Origin: Sediminihabitans luteus
GTDB taxonomy: Bacteria; Actinomycetota; Actinomycetes; Actinomycetales; Cellulomonadaceae
DNA length: 64,000 bases
Assembly: GCF_002797595.1 (NCBI RefSeq)
Contig: NZ_PGFE01000006.1
Span: 124,001-188,000, forward strand
Reading direction: 5' to 3'
Position 1 is the first letter of the stretch, and every line of letters begins with the position of its first letter. Position numbers and translations under genes: made by a program. Below the pieces are notes generated by a model. The model saw only the letters and a list, made by a program, of their open reading frames with translations. It did no database searches and was not told the DNA's origin. Below are positions 43,391-52,451 of this stretch, in pieces.

Positions 43391-44025
43391 CGGCGTCGGC
43401 GGCCGAGGGCCCAGCCGAGCGCCAGCGCGCCGGTCGCGAGCACGATCTGACCGCCGAGCACCACCCGGTTGAGGTCGAGCGCGGGCTGCCAGCGCACGGC
43501 GCCGTCGGGGCCCACGACGTAGGCGCCGAGCGCCTTGACGCGCACGCCGTACGCGCCCCCGCCGCCGCCGCCCTCGCCGTGCGCCTCGCCGTTGGCCTCG
43601 CCCCGGGCCTCGCCCTTGGCCTCCCCGGTCGCCTCGCCGTTGGCCTCGCCGCGGGTGCCGTCGGAGCTGCTCGTGCCGACGTGCCGACCGTCCGAGGCGG
43701 TCGCGAGGTCCTGGCCCGGCTCGGCGTCGTCGGCCGTGACGGCCGGTCCGCGGCGCGGGAACCGGAACGACGCGGAGCCGCTCCCGCTGCCCGTGCTGCG
43801 CCCCGTGCCGCCGCCCGACCCCTGGCCCGTGCCGGAGCCCGTGCCCGCGCCCGCGCCGCCGCCCGAGCCGGTGCCCGTCAGGCCCCACACCTTCGCGACA
43901 GGCACGACCAGGGAGCCGGCGTGCTCGTAGGGTTCTCCGAACGCTCTGCGCACCGAGAACGAGTCGTCCGCGGCCTGCGTGAGCCGCGACAGATCTGGGC
44001 TGAATGACCGCGTGTCGTCCGTCAT
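43384..44025 (-). CDS. GerW/YtfJ-like protein with Gly-rich centre
   Basis: 213 aa from the ATG at 44025, chosen for its 7-nt spacing from a -10 box (a GTG 9 nt upstream is possible). RRAFGEPYEHAGSLVVPVAKVWG and GGGAYGVRVKALGAYVV match the GerW/YtfJ family. A Gly/Ser-rich segment and six GEA-type tripeptides (GEANGEATGEAKGEARGE) fill the centre. A hydrophobic C-terminal segment (LGGQIVLATGALALGWALG) ends in RRRRH. Family members occur in sporulating and non-sporulating bacteria; function here is unknown. Confidence 0.82.
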   Translation of the reverse strand: MTDDTRSFSPDLSRLTQAADDSFSVRRAFGEPYEHAGSLVVPVAKVWGLTGTGSGGGAGAGTGSGTGQGSGGGTGRSTGSGSGSASFRFPRRGPAVTADDAEPGQDLATASDGRHVGTSSSDGTRGEANGEATGEAKGEARGEANGEAHGEGGGGGGAYGVRVKALGAYVVGPDGAVRWQPALDLNRVVLGGQIVLATGALALGWALGRRRRH

Positions 44026-44032
44026 GGACGAC

Positions 44033-44038
44033 ACGCTA
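44033..44038 (-). promoter_or_regulatory. -10 box for the GerW-like gene, overlapping an upstream stop codon
   Basis: TAGCGT on the minus strand; its TAG is the stop codon of the protease gene. It is followed by 7 nt and the ATG at 44025. Confidence 0.5.
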
Positions 44039-44785
44039 CGAGCACGGGGCGACGGGCGCGAACGCTCCGGTGTCGTCGAGCATCGAGCGCAGGGTGCTGA
44101 CCGGGACGAGCAGGCTGCGACCGTCGCCGGTCTTGGCGTACACGACCCCGATCACGCGCCCGGACGCGTCGAGCGCCGCCGAGCCCGAGCTGCCCGGCTC
44201 GACCTTCGCGTTGGTGATCAGGACCTCGCCGAGCGTCGAGTGCAAGGGATCCTGCGTCGTGCCGATCACGGTGCCCTGGGTGACCGTGAGCGCACCGCCC
44301 TCGGGATAGCCGACGACGGTCACCTCGTCGCCCTCGCGAGGGTCCGCCGAGGCGAGCTCGGGGTGCGCGGGGAGCTCCTCGGTCGTGCGGAGGATCGCGA
44401 GGTCTGCGAGGCCGGCCGACGTCGCCTGCTCGACCGTGACGTCCCGGCCGTCGTAGGTGAGCAGCTGGAGGCTCTTCGCGCCCTCGACGACGTGCCTGTT
44501 GGTGATGAGCGTGTGCGCGTCGATCGCGAAGCCCGAACCCGTCGCGAGCCCGCTGCACTGCACGTTGCGCACGCGCAGCGCCATGCGGCGCACGGCGTCC
44601 GAGCCGTCGGGCGTGAGGTCCTGGACCGCGCTCAGGTCGTCCCGGGGCGCGACCGACGGCACGAGCGAGTCGGCCGGCGGGACGTCGTCCGGCAGGTCGG
44701 GGATCGCCCCGCACCCGGCGAGCAGCACGCCCGCGAGCACGGCGACCACCGCGGCCGCGGCACGCCCCGGCCGCGGGCCGCTCAC
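44036..44785 (-). CDS. Trypsin-like serine protease lipoprotein
   Basis: 249 aa, GTG overlapping the previous stop. The signal peptide ends with lipobox LAGC (about residue 22-25), so it is a lipoprotein. The triad is visible: His in LITNRHVVEG, Asp in LADLAILRT, Ser in EPGSSGSAALD. It is the HtrA/trypsin-2 fold without a PDZ domain. Likely an extracytoplasmic protease in the same operon as a coiled-coil membrane protein; substrate unknown. Confidence 0.88.
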   Translation of the reverse strand: MSGPRPGRAAAAVVAVLAGVLLAGCGAIPDLPDDVPPADSLVPSVAPRDDLSAVQDLTPDGSDAVRRMALRVRNVQCSGLATGSGFAIDAHTLITNRHVVEGAKSLQLLTYDGRDVTVEQATSAGLADLAILRTTEELPAHPELASADPREGDEVTVVGYPEGGALTVTQGTVIGTTQDPLHSTLGEVLITNAKVEPGSSGSAALDASGRVIGVVYAKTGDGRSLLVPVSTLRSMLDDTGAFAPVAPCS

Positions 44786-45423
44786 TTCTCGAGCTCCTTC
44801 TGCAGCGCGTCGTTCGCGTCGAGCGCGCTCTGGCACAGCGCGTCGACCTCGCTCGAGAAGCGCTCCAGGTCGGCCGCGTCGTACGCGTCGGGCGTGGCGA
44901 GGTAGCCGATGAGCTCCGACTGGCCGTCGGTGCAGCTCTCGAGCGCCGCGGCCACCGAGCCGGCAGCCGTCGAGACCCGCTCCTGGTAGTCGAGGTACTG
45001 CTGCGACGCGACGTTCTCGTCGCCGAGCTGGGCCTTCTCGTTCGCGAGGTCGGTGATCCGCGACTGCGCGGTCGTGAGCTGCTCGCGCACCGCCGTCAGC
45101 TCGCCCGTCGCGCCGTCGAGATCCTCCTGCAGGTTCGCGACCCGCTCGCCGAGGTCGCGCGACGACCGCTCCCAGCCGGCGCTCGACTCCTGCCAGCGCG
45201 AGGTGGTCACCCACAGGTAGGTCGCCGCGACGAGCGCCGCGGCGAGGAGCAGCGCGAGCACGACCACCGCGACCGTGCGGCCACGTCCGGCGGGTCGCGG
45301 GTCGTGCGGACCGACCACGCCGCCGGCCCCCGTGGGCCGGAGGTGGTCGGCGAGGGGCGCGTCAGGTCCGGCGGGGACCCGGTCGGGCTCCCGCCGGTCG
45401 GACGGCGCGCCCCACCCGCTCAA
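44782..45423 (-). CDS. Bitopic membrane protein with coiled coil
   Basis: 213 aa from a TTG at 45423 that overlaps the DUF1844 stop (TTGA). A Pro/Arg-rich cytoplasmic N-terminus, one span (TVAVVVLALLLAAALVAATYLW), then a coiled coil (about 85-140, ERVANLQEDLDGATGELTAV) and an extracytoplasmic C-terminal part with two Cys. No family is recognised. Position between DUF1844 and the protease suggests an envelope role. Confidence 0.75.
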   Translation of the reverse strand: MSGWGAPSDRREPDRVPAGPDAPLADHLRPTGAGGVVGPHDPRPAGRGRTVAVVVLALLLAAALVAATYLWVTTSRWQESSAGWERSSRDLGERVANLQEDLDGATGELTAVREQLTTAQSRITDLANEKAQLGDENVASQQYLDYQERVSTAAGSVAAALESCTDGQSELIGYLATPDAYDAADLERFSSEVDALCQSALDANDALQKELEK

Positions 45424-45812
45424 CTGACCGGACCCGTGAACTTCTCGCCCGGGCCCTCGCCCAACGCGTCCGGGACGACCGACGCCTCGCGGAACGCGAG
45501 CTGCAGGGACCGCAGCCCGTCCCGCAGCGAGCGGGCGTGCTGGTTGCCGATGTCGGGGGCGCTCGCGGTCACGAGCGCGGCGAGCGCGGTGATGAGCTTG
45601 CGCGCCTCGTCGAGGTCGAGGTGGCCCTCGGCGTCGGCGTCGTCGGCGAGGCCGCACTTGACCGCGGCGGCGCTCATGAGGTGGACGGCGGCGGTCGTGA
45701 TGACCTCGACGGCCGCGACGTCGGCGATGTCGCGCGCGGCGGAGCCCGCGCTCTCGGCGCCCTCGGCCGCGCGCTGCTCCTCGGGACGGTAGGTGAAGCT
45801 GTCGTTGCTCAT
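45420..45812 (-). CDS. DUF1844 domain protein
   Basis: 130 aa. VAAVEVITTAAVHLMSAAAVKCGL and DLDEARKLITALAALVTASAP are the DUF1844 core. Members are found near infC in actinobacteria; here infC is about 2.6 kb away on the other strand. It is cytoplasmic and of unknown function. First gene of the three-gene minus-strand operon. Confidence 0.85.
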   Translation of the reverse strand: MSNDSFTYRPEEQRAAEGAESAGSAARDIADVAAVEVITTAAVHLMSAAAVKCGLADDADAEGHLDLDEARKLITALAALVTASAPDIGNQHARSLRDGLRSLQLAFREASVVPDALGEGPGEKFTGPVS

Positions 45813-45871
45813 GGGCACATCCTTCCAGAGCGTGCGCCGTGCCGGGAGCGGTGCCACGGGCCAGGAGCCCC

Positions 45872-45902
45872 GGGCGGGCTCGCGAGGTGCGCGAGCCCGC
45901 CC
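45872..45902 (-). terminator. Terminator of the catalase gene
   Basis: A perfect 13-bp stem (45872-45884 with 45890-45902) with an AGGTG loop, between the catalase stop and the DUF1844 start. Confidence 0.7.
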
Positions 45903-45921
45903 CCCGGGGGACCGGTCGGCG

Positions 45922-47430
45922 TCAGACCTGCACGGGCTCCGACGCGGTCCCCGGCTCGCCGTTCTCGGCCGGCGCCGTGCGCGCGAGCGCGGCGCGCAGC
46001 GACGCGCCGAGGTCGGCGTCGACCTGCGTCCAGTACCCGATCGCGCGCTCACGGATGCCCGCGTCGCGCACCGCGCCGACGTGGCCCGTGATCGTCTCGA
46101 GGAACCGCGCGCGGGCGGCGTCGTCGAAGACCTCGCGGTACAGCGTGCCGGCCTGGCCGAAGTCGTCGTCCTCGGGGTGCAACGTGGCCGCGGAGCGCGT
46201 CAGCTCGCCGTCGGCCTCCCAGCCCGGGGACTCGGCCGCACGGGCCGGGTCGGCGTGCGCCCCGCCGCGCGAGTTCGGCGCGTAGACCGGGGTCGAGGCG
46301 TCCGCGTGCGCGAACCGCATCGCACCGTCCTTGGCGTACGAGTGACCGCCCTCGGCGGCCCGCGGCGCGTTGACGGGGAGCTGCGCGTGGTTGGTGCCCA
46401 CGCGGTACCGGTGCGCGTCGGCGTACGAGAAGATCCGCGCGAGCAGCATCTTGTCCGGGCTCGCGGCGATGCCGGGCACGAAGTTCGACGGCGCGAACGT
46501 CGCCTGCTCGATCTGCGCGAAGTAGTTCTCGGGGTTGCGGTTCAGCTCCATCATGCCGACCTCGACCAGCGGGTGGTCCGCGTGCGGCCAGACCTTCGTG
46601 AGGTCGAACGGGTTGAAGCGGTAGGTCTTCGCGTCCTCGTAGGGCATGACCTGGACCGAGAGCTTCCAGCGCGGGTGGTCGCCGGCCTCGATGTGCTCGT
46701 GGAGGTCGCGCACGTGGTGGTCGGCGTCCGAGCCGGCGAGCTGGGCCGCCTCGTCGGCGGACATCGTGTGCACGCCCTGCTCGGCGATGAAGTGGTACTT
46801 GACCCAGAACCGCTCGCCCGCGGCGTTGATCCACTGGTAGGTGTGCGACCCGTAGCCGTTCATCTCGCGCCACGAGCGCGGCAGGCCGCGGTCGCCCATG
46901 AGCCACGTGACCTGGTGGGCGGACTCGGGCGAGAGCGACCAGAAGTCCCACTGCATGTCGTTGTCGCGCAGGTTCGACCCGGGCAGGCGCTTCTGCGAAC
47001 GGATGAAGTCGGGGAACTTGATGCCGTCGCGCAGGAAGAACACGGGCGTGTTGTTCCCGACGAGGTCGTAGTTGCCCTCCGAGGTGTAGAACTTCAGCGC
47101 GAACCCGCGCGGGTCGCGCCACGTGTCCGGCGAGCCGTGCTCCCCGGCGACCGACGAGAAGCGCGCGAGCATGTCCGTGCTGGTCCCGGGCTGGAACAGC
47201 GCGGCCCGCGTGTAGGCGCTCACGTCGCCGGTCACGGTGAACGTGCCGAACGCGCCACCGCCCTTGGCGTGCACGACCCGCTCGGGCACCCGCTCGCGGT
47301 TGAACTGGGCGAGCTTCTCGACGAGGTAGTGGTCGTGCAGCACGATCGGGCCGTCGGCGCCGACCGTCTGCGCGTGGGCGTCCGAGGCGACCGGCGCGCC
47401 GGCGTTCGTCGTGGTGAAGGGGGTCGTCAT
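45922..47430 (-). CDS. katA: Monofunctional heme catalase
   Basis: 502 aa, ATG with GGGAG four bases upstream. It destroys hydrogen peroxide. The distal His is in [13 protein letters not shown]; the heme-pocket Asn block is [16 protein letters not shown]; the proximal Tyr is in [14 protein letters not shown]. Small-subunit type by length. It lies 166 nt after a Fur-family regulator gene on the same strand, as in known fur-catalase pairs. Confidence 0.95.
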   Translation of the reverse strand: MTTPFTTTNAGAPVASDAHAQTVGADGPIVLHDHYLVEKLAQFNRERVPERVVHAKGGGAFGTFTVTGDVSAYTRAALFQPGTSTDMLARFSSVAGEHGSPDTWRDPRGFALKFYTSEGNYDLVGNNTPVFFLRDGIKFPDFIRSQKRLPGSNLRDNDMQWDFWSLSPESAHQVTWLMGDRGLPRSWREMNGYGSHTYQWINAAGERFWVKYHFIAEQGVHTMSADEAAQLAGSDADHHVRDLHEHIEAGDHPRWKLSVQVMPYEDAKTYRFNPFDLTKVWPHADHPLVEVGMMELNRNPENYFAQIEQATFAPSNFVPGIAASPDKMLLARIFSYADAHRYRVGTNHAQLPVNAPRAAEGGHSYAKDGAMRFAHADASTPVYAPNSRGGAHADPARAAESPGWEADGELTRSAATLHPEDDDFGQAGTLYREVFDDAARARFLETITGHVGAVRDAGIRERAIGYWTQVDADLGASLRAALARTAPAENGEPGTASEPVQV

Positions 47431-47596
47431 GGTGCTCCCTGGGTGTCGGGGTGTGTGCTGCCGGTGGTCGTGGCAGCTGTTCGGTCGGTCAGCAAGTCAG
47501 TCAGTCAGTAGATCCGTGGTCCGGTGGTGCGGCGTCGCGCTGGGGCAGCGGCGCAGCAGGTCCCTGGCGGTACGGGCGGTGCCGGACGGCGTCCGC

Positions 47597-48040
47597 TCAC
47601 CCTGCGCAGCGAGGGCACAGTCCCCAGTAGGTGACCTCGGCGGTCTCGATGCGGAACCCGTGCGTCGCGCTGGGGACGAGGCACGGGGCGTGGCCGACCG
47701 CGCAGTCGACGTCGGCCACGGCGCCGCACCCGCGGCACACGACGTGGTGGTGGTTGTCACCCACGCGGCGCTCGTAGCGCGCGGGGTGACCGGCGGGCTC
47801 GATCCGGTGGACGAGGCCGTGCTCGGTCAGGACGCGCAGGACGTCGTAGACGGCCTGGACCGAGACCGTGCCCAGCCGCTCGCGCACGACCCGCACGAGC
47901 GTGTCCGTGTCGGCGTGGGGGTTCGCCTCGAGAGCGTCGAGGGCCGCGGTGCGTGCGGCCGTGACGCGGAGTCCGCGGCCACGCAGCAGGTCGGTCGCGG
48001 ACGGCGTCGCCGCGGCTGCGTGGTCGGGGGTCGTCGTCAT
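47597..48040 (-). CDS. Fur-family regulator (FurA/PerR-like)
   Basis: 147 aa from the ATG at 48040; a longer start at 48058 is possible. A winged helix (RGLRVTAARTAALDALEANPHADTD split at about residues 22-46; VSVQAVYDVLRVLTEHGLV) precedes the metal-binding part with HHHVVCRGCG and YWGLCPRC, the two CxxC structural zinc sites. Being next to catalase it is most likely a peroxide-sensing PerR/FurA-type repressor, not a true iron regulator; that is inferred from context. Confidence 0.88.
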   Translation of the reverse strand: MTTTPDHAAAATPSATDLLRGRGLRVTAARTAALDALEANPHADTDTLVRVVRERLGTVSVQAVYDVLRVLTEHGLVHRIEPAGHPARYERRVGDNHHHVVCRGCGAVADVDCAVGHAPCLVPSATHGFRIETAEVTYWGLCPRCAG

Positions 48041-48061
48041 GGGAGCACTCAACCACATGAT

Positions 48062-48076
48062 CTGGAATGATTCCAG
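48062..48076. promoter_or_regulatory. 7-1-7 inverted repeat, candidate Fur/PerR operator
   Basis: CTGGAAT-G-ATTCCAG is a perfect 7-1-7 palindrome, the arrangement of Fur and PerR boxes. It lies 22-36 nt before the regulator start, in an AT-rich patch, and fits autorepression of the fur-kat unit. Confidence 0.65.
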
Positions 48077-48081
48077 TGATG

Positions 48082-48124
48082 GAACTGATCCGGAAACGAA
48101 CTGATCCGGAATGAACTGATCCGG
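48082..48124. repeat. Three direct repeats GAACTGATCCGG upstream of the Fur gene
   Basis: The 12-mer is at 48082-48093, 48098-48109 and 48113-48124, spaced 16 and 15 bp. It lies directly beyond the 7-1-7 palindrome and may be a second regulator site. Confidence 0.75.
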
Positions 48125-48176
48125 TCTCCGGTGGCGTTCGGGGCGCCGACTGGGCCGGGCCGCGGTCCGCCCGTGC

Positions 48177-48182
48177 TAGACT
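48177..48182 (+). promoter_or_regulatory. -10 box for infC-rpmI-rplT
   Basis: TAGACT matches TANNNT; it would give a leader of about 282 nt. No clear -35. Confidence 0.5.
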
Positions 48183-48188
48183 CGATGG

Positions 48189-48470
48189 CTGACCGACCAT
48201 CACGTCGACGATGGCCTCTCACGGGAGACCGCGCCGCCGATGATGGTGTGCAAGTGGATCCGTCCCACCTGGGTCTCGACCGTCGGCTCGTCCGCGAACA
48301 GAGACCGGGTTCCGTCAACGGTGCGTCGTCCTGCGGGACGAGTTGCTCCGGTGCTGCACGTCCCCTGCGGGGAGTGCTGCGCGCGACGTCGTCGGGCCCC
48401 CACCTGTACCCAGGCACGGGGGCCTTTCCCGTGCCCGGCGGACTACCGACGACTGCCTAGGAGCATCAAC
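48189..48470 (+). promoter_or_regulatory. Long structured infC leader
   Basis: A ~282-nt leader precedes infC. Near its end GGCACGGG and CCCGTGCC (48413-48420, 48428-48435) form an 8-bp hairpin with a 7-nt loop containing CTTT, and TCCCC-TGC-GGGGA (48361-48373) forms another. infC operons are commonly autoregulated through such leaders by L20 or translation events; the ligand here is not determined. Confidence 0.5.
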
Positions 48471-49502
48471 ATCAGCGAGCCTCGTATCAACGATCGGATC
48501 CGTGTCCCCGAGGTCCGACTCATCGGACCCGGCGGGGAGCAGGTCGGTGTCGTGCGCACCGAGGTCGCCCTGAGCCTGGCCCAGGACGCGGACCTCGACC
48601 TCGTCGAGGTCGCGCCCGACGCACGTCCCCCGGTCTGCAAGCTCATGGACTTCGGCAAGTTCAAGTACGAGTCGGACATGAAGGCGCGTGAGGCGCGACG
48701 CAACCAGGCGAACACGATCCTCAAGGAGATCCGTTTCCGCCTGAAGATCGACCCGCACGACTACGGCACCAAGAAGGGCCACGTCGAGCGCTTCCTCAAG
48801 GCCGGCGACAAGGTCAAGGTCATGATCATGTTCCGCGGTCGCGAGCAGTCGCGCCCGGAGATGGGCGTGCGCCTGCTCCAGCGCCTGGCCGAGGACGTCG
48901 CGGAGATCGGCTTCGTCGAGTCGATGCCCAAGCAGGACGGCCGCAACATGACCATGGTCATCGGGCCGGTCAAGAAGAAGGCCGAGGCCAAGGTCGAGCA
49001 GCGCAAGAAGCAGGAGGAGTCGGCTCCGGTCCCCGAGGCCGCCGCCCCCGTGCGCGGCTCGCGTCGCGAGCAGGCCGCTGCGGCGAAGGCCGCGGAGCGG
49101 TCCACCCGCCCGGCACCCGCCGCGCCCGAGGCCCCCGCGTTCGAGGTCCCCTCGGCCGAGGAGCTCGCCGCACCGGTGGCAGCACCCGAGCCCGCTGCGG
49201 CACCTGCTGCGTCGGCGCCGGCGCCCGCCGCGTCGAAGCCCGCCGCCTCGCGTCCCGCGGCGTCGCGTCCTGCCGCCTCGCGCCCTGCGGCGTCGAAGCC
49301 CGCCGCCTCGAAGCCTGCTTCGGCGAGGCCCGCCGCTGCGAAGCCCGCCGCCGCGTCCGAGTCGTCGGCCGCTGCGGAGAAGCCCGCCGCCGCGAAGCCC
49401 GCTGCCACCCCCAAGCCCGTGGCGAAGCCCAAGCCGGTCCCGGCCCCCAAGCCCGCCGCACGGCCCGCCGCGAAGCCGACCCCGCGCGGGAAGGCCACCT
49501 GA
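48471..49502 (+). CDS. infC: Translation initiation factor IF-3 with long C-terminal tail; probable AUC start
   Basis: 343 aa counted from an ATC at 48471 with AGGAG seven bases upstream; no ATG, GTG or TTG lies at a sensible position. Rare start codons are a known feature of infC, letting IF-3 repress its own synthesis. Core residues 1-172 hold [34 protein letters not shown] and [10 protein letters not shown]. The last ~160 residues are an Ala/Pro/Lys-rich tail of [10 protein letters not shown] repeats, absent from most IF-3 proteins and probably disordered. It prevents premature subunit joining. Confidence 0.93.
   Translation: MSEPRINDRIRVPEVRLIGPGGEQVGVVRTEVALSLAQDADLDLVEVAPDARPPVCKLMDFGKFKYESDMKAREARRNQANTILKEIRFRLKIDPHDYGTKKGHVERFLKAGDKVKVMIMFRGREQSRPEMGVRLLQRLAEDVAEIGFVESMPKQDGRNMTMVIGPVKKKAEAKVEQRKKQEESAPVPEAAAPVRGSRREQAAAAKAAERSTRPAPAAPEAPAFEVPSAEELAAPVAAPEPAAAPAASAPAPAASKPAASRPAASRPAASRPAASKPAASKPASARPAAAKPAAASESSAAAEKPAAAKPAATPKPVAKPKPVPAPKPAARPAAKPTPRGKAT
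49240..49330 (+). repeat. 15-bp repeats in the infC tail
   Basis: Consecutive 15-bp units encode AASRP or AASKP pentapeptides, at least six times. The frame is kept. Confidence 0.75.
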
Positions 49503-49595
49503 CCATCTGACACCGAGCCGGGGCCCACCGGCCCCGGCCCGCACCGTCGGTCGTCGCTCGCGACGTCCGACCAGACACAAGGAGAGACGGCAGTC

Positions 49596-49790
49596 ATGCC
49601 GAAGAACAAGACCCACTCGGGCGCCAAGAAGCGTTTCCGCGTCACCGGCAGCGGCAAGATCATGCGCGAGCAGGCCGGCAAGCGTCACCTTCTCGAGCAC
49701 AAGCCGAGCAAGCAGACGCGTCGCCTGTCCCAGGACCAGGTCGTCGCCCCCGCCGACGTCAAGAAGATCAAGAAGCTGCTCGGCAAGTGA
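49596..49790 (+). CDS. rpmI: 50S ribosomal protein L35
   Basis: 64 aa. [20 protein letters not shown] and the basic tail [20 protein letters not shown] are those of L35. AAGGAGAG precedes the ATG. Standard infC-rpmI-rplT order. Confidence 0.97.
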   Translation: MPKNKTHSGAKKRFRVTGSGKIMREQAGKRHLLEHKPSKQTRRLSQDQVVAPADVKKIKKLLGK

Positions 49791-49869
49791 CCCTTCGCGG
49801 CCGCCGCACACCCGTGCGTGAGGGCCGCCGTCGGATCCACTTCCAGCCCCGAACTGCAAGGAGCATCAC

Positions 49870-50256
49870 GTGGCACGCGTGAAGCGGGCGGTCAACGCCC
49901 AGAAGAAGCGTCGTACGACCCTCGAGCGCGCTGCGGGCTACCGCGGCCAGCGCTCGCGCCTCTACCGGAAGGCGAAGGAGCAGGTCACCCACTCCCTCGT
50001 CTACTCCTACCGCGACCGCAAGGCGCGCAAGGGCGACTTCCGTCGTCTCTGGATCCAGCGCATCAACGCGGCCTCGCGTGCGCAGGGCCTGACCTACAAC
50101 CGCCTCATCCAGGGCCTCAAGCTCGCCGGCATCGAGGTCGACCGTCGTGTCCTCGCGGACCTCGCGGTCAACGACGTCGCGACGTTCAACACGCTGGTCG
50201 CGGCTGCCAAGGCAGCCCTGCCCGCGGACGTCAACGCGCCCAAGGCCGCGGCCTGA
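49870..50256 (+). CDS. rplT: 50S ribosomal protein L20
   Basis: 128 aa, GTG start with AAGGAG upstream. [37 protein letters not shown] and [19 protein letters not shown] are L20 blocks. It binds 23S rRNA early in assembly and may regulate the operon. Confidence 0.97.
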   Translation: MARVKRAVNAQKKRRTTLERAAGYRGQRSRLYRKAKEQVTHSLVYSYRDRKARKGDFRRLWIQRINAASRAQGLTYNRLIQGLKLAGIEVDRRVLADLAVNDVATFNTLVAAAKAALPADVNAPKAAA

Positions 50257-50303
50257 TCGACCGCCTCACGGCGATCGACCGACCGACACCGGACGCCCGG
50301 ACC

Positions 50304-51170
50304 GTGCCCACGCCGCAGGACCACGCGGCAGGACCCCTGACCCCCACGCTCGAGAACCCTCGCAGCGACCGGGTCAAGGCGGTCCGGGCACTGTCCGGGC
50401 GTTCTGCGCGTGCGCGCCGGGGACGGTTCCTCGTCGAGGGGCCGCAGTCCGTGCGTGAGCTCGTGCTGCACGCCCCCGAGCGGGCGCTCGACGTGTACGT
50501 CACGCCGGCCGCGGGGGAGCGGTACCAGGAGATCGTCGTCGCGGCGCGCTCACGCGGCACGTTCGTGCACGTCGCGTCCGACGAGGTGCTGCGGGCGATG
50601 AGCGACGACGCCCAGGGCGTCCTGGCGGTCGCGACGACCACGAGCACCTCGCTCGCGGACGTTCTCGGCCCCGGAGCCGCACCGCGGCTCGTCGCGGTCC
50701 TGGCGACCGTGCGCGACCCCGGCAACGCCGGGACCGTCGTGCGTGCGTCCGACGCCGCCGGAGCGGGGGCGGTCGTGCTCGCGGGCGAGAGCGTCGACCT
50801 GCACAACCCGAAGGTCGTGCGCTCGACCGCGGGCTCGCTGTTCCACGTCCCCGTCGTCACGGGCGAGGGCCTCGCCGAGACCGCCGCGGGCCTGCGGGCC
50901 GCCGGCCTCGTCGTCCTCGCCGCGGACGGCAAGGGCACGCACGACCTCGACGACCTCCTGGACGTCGCGGGCACGGCCGCGGACGGCGTCCCCGACCTCT
51001 CCCGGCCCACGGCCTGGGTCTTCGGCAACGAGGCCTGGGGGCTGCGCGACGAGGACCTCGCCCTCGTCGACGCCGTGGTCCGGGTGCCCATCCGCGGGCT
51101 CGCCGAGTCGCTCAACCTCGCGACCGCGGCCACGGTGTGCCTCTACGCGTCGGCGCGCGCGCAGCGGTGA
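50304..51170 (+). CDS. TrmH/SpoU-family RNA 2'-O-methyltransferase
   Basis: 288 aa from a GTG at 50304. An N-terminal substrate-binding part (RRGRFLVEGPQSVREL) precedes the SPOUT knot domain, with ATVRDPGNAGTVVRASDAAG, KVVRSTAGSLFHVPV, WVFGNEAWGL and VPIRGLAESLNLATAA, the three SpoU motifs. It methylates a ribose 2'-OH in rRNA or tRNA with SAM; the target is not fixed by sequence. It follows rplT by 47 nt and probably shares its transcript. Confidence 0.92.
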   Translation: MPTPQDHAAGPLTPTLENPRSDRVKAVRALSGRSARARRGRFLVEGPQSVRELVLHAPERALDVYVTPAAGERYQEIVVAARSRGTFVHVASDEVLRAMSDDAQGVLAVATTTSTSLADVLGPGAAPRLVAVLATVRDPGNAGTVVRASDAAGAGAVVLAGESVDLHNPKVVRSTAGSLFHVPVVTGEGLAETAAGLRAAGLVVLAADGKGTHDLDDLLDVAGTAADGVPDLSRPTAWVFGNEAWGLRDEDLALVDAVVRVPIRGLAESLNLATAATVCLYASARAQR

Positions 51171-51185
51171 GTTCCCGATCCTGTG

Positions 51186-51225
51186 CTCTGAGCCTCTGAG
51201 CCTCTGAGCCTCTGAGCCTCTGAGC
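51186..51225 (+). repeat. 8-bp tandem array, unit TCTGAGCC
   Basis: Five 8-bp units (the last ends in G) lie 16 nt after the methyltransferase stop, in the 213-nt gap before pheS. Confidence 0.88.
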
Positions 51226-51314
51226 GCCGTGCGTTGAGGCGTCGTCGACGGTGCGCACGTGCTCCCCGCCCGCTCGTGCGGTGGATGTCGCTGCAGGTCA
51301 CGTCCGGCTCGTCC

Positions 51315-51320
51315 TAGACT
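51315..51320 (+). promoter_or_regulatory. -10 box for pheS
   Basis: TAGACT matches TANNNT; the leader would be about 57 nt, GC-rich, and able to fold around GGCCCG and CGGGCC. Confidence 0.5.
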
Positions 51321-51365
51321 GGACACCGGCCCGGCGCGCCCTGTGCGCGGCGGGCCGTCCCCTGA

Positions 51366-52450
<1,085 letters not shown>

Positions 52451-52451
<1 letters not shown>

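Larger units (their letters stand above)
48041..48470. other. Control region between the Fur gene and infC
   Basis: A 430-nt gene-free stretch. The left part has the palindrome and direct repeats of the Fur gene; the right part is the infC leader from about 48189 to 48470. No open frame with family similarity was found. Confidence 0.6.

Noticed and set aside
47497-47760. Short frames in the catalase-Fur gap.
   Set aside because: They overlap the Fur gene antisense or in another frame, have no ribosome site and no motif; the gap contains GTCA repeats only.
48240-48470. An upstream extension of infC starting at ATG 48240.
   Set aside because: The added 77 residues resemble no IF-3, have no ribosome site, and would place the promoter-proximal leader inside a gene. 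The ATC at 48471 with AGGAG fits better.
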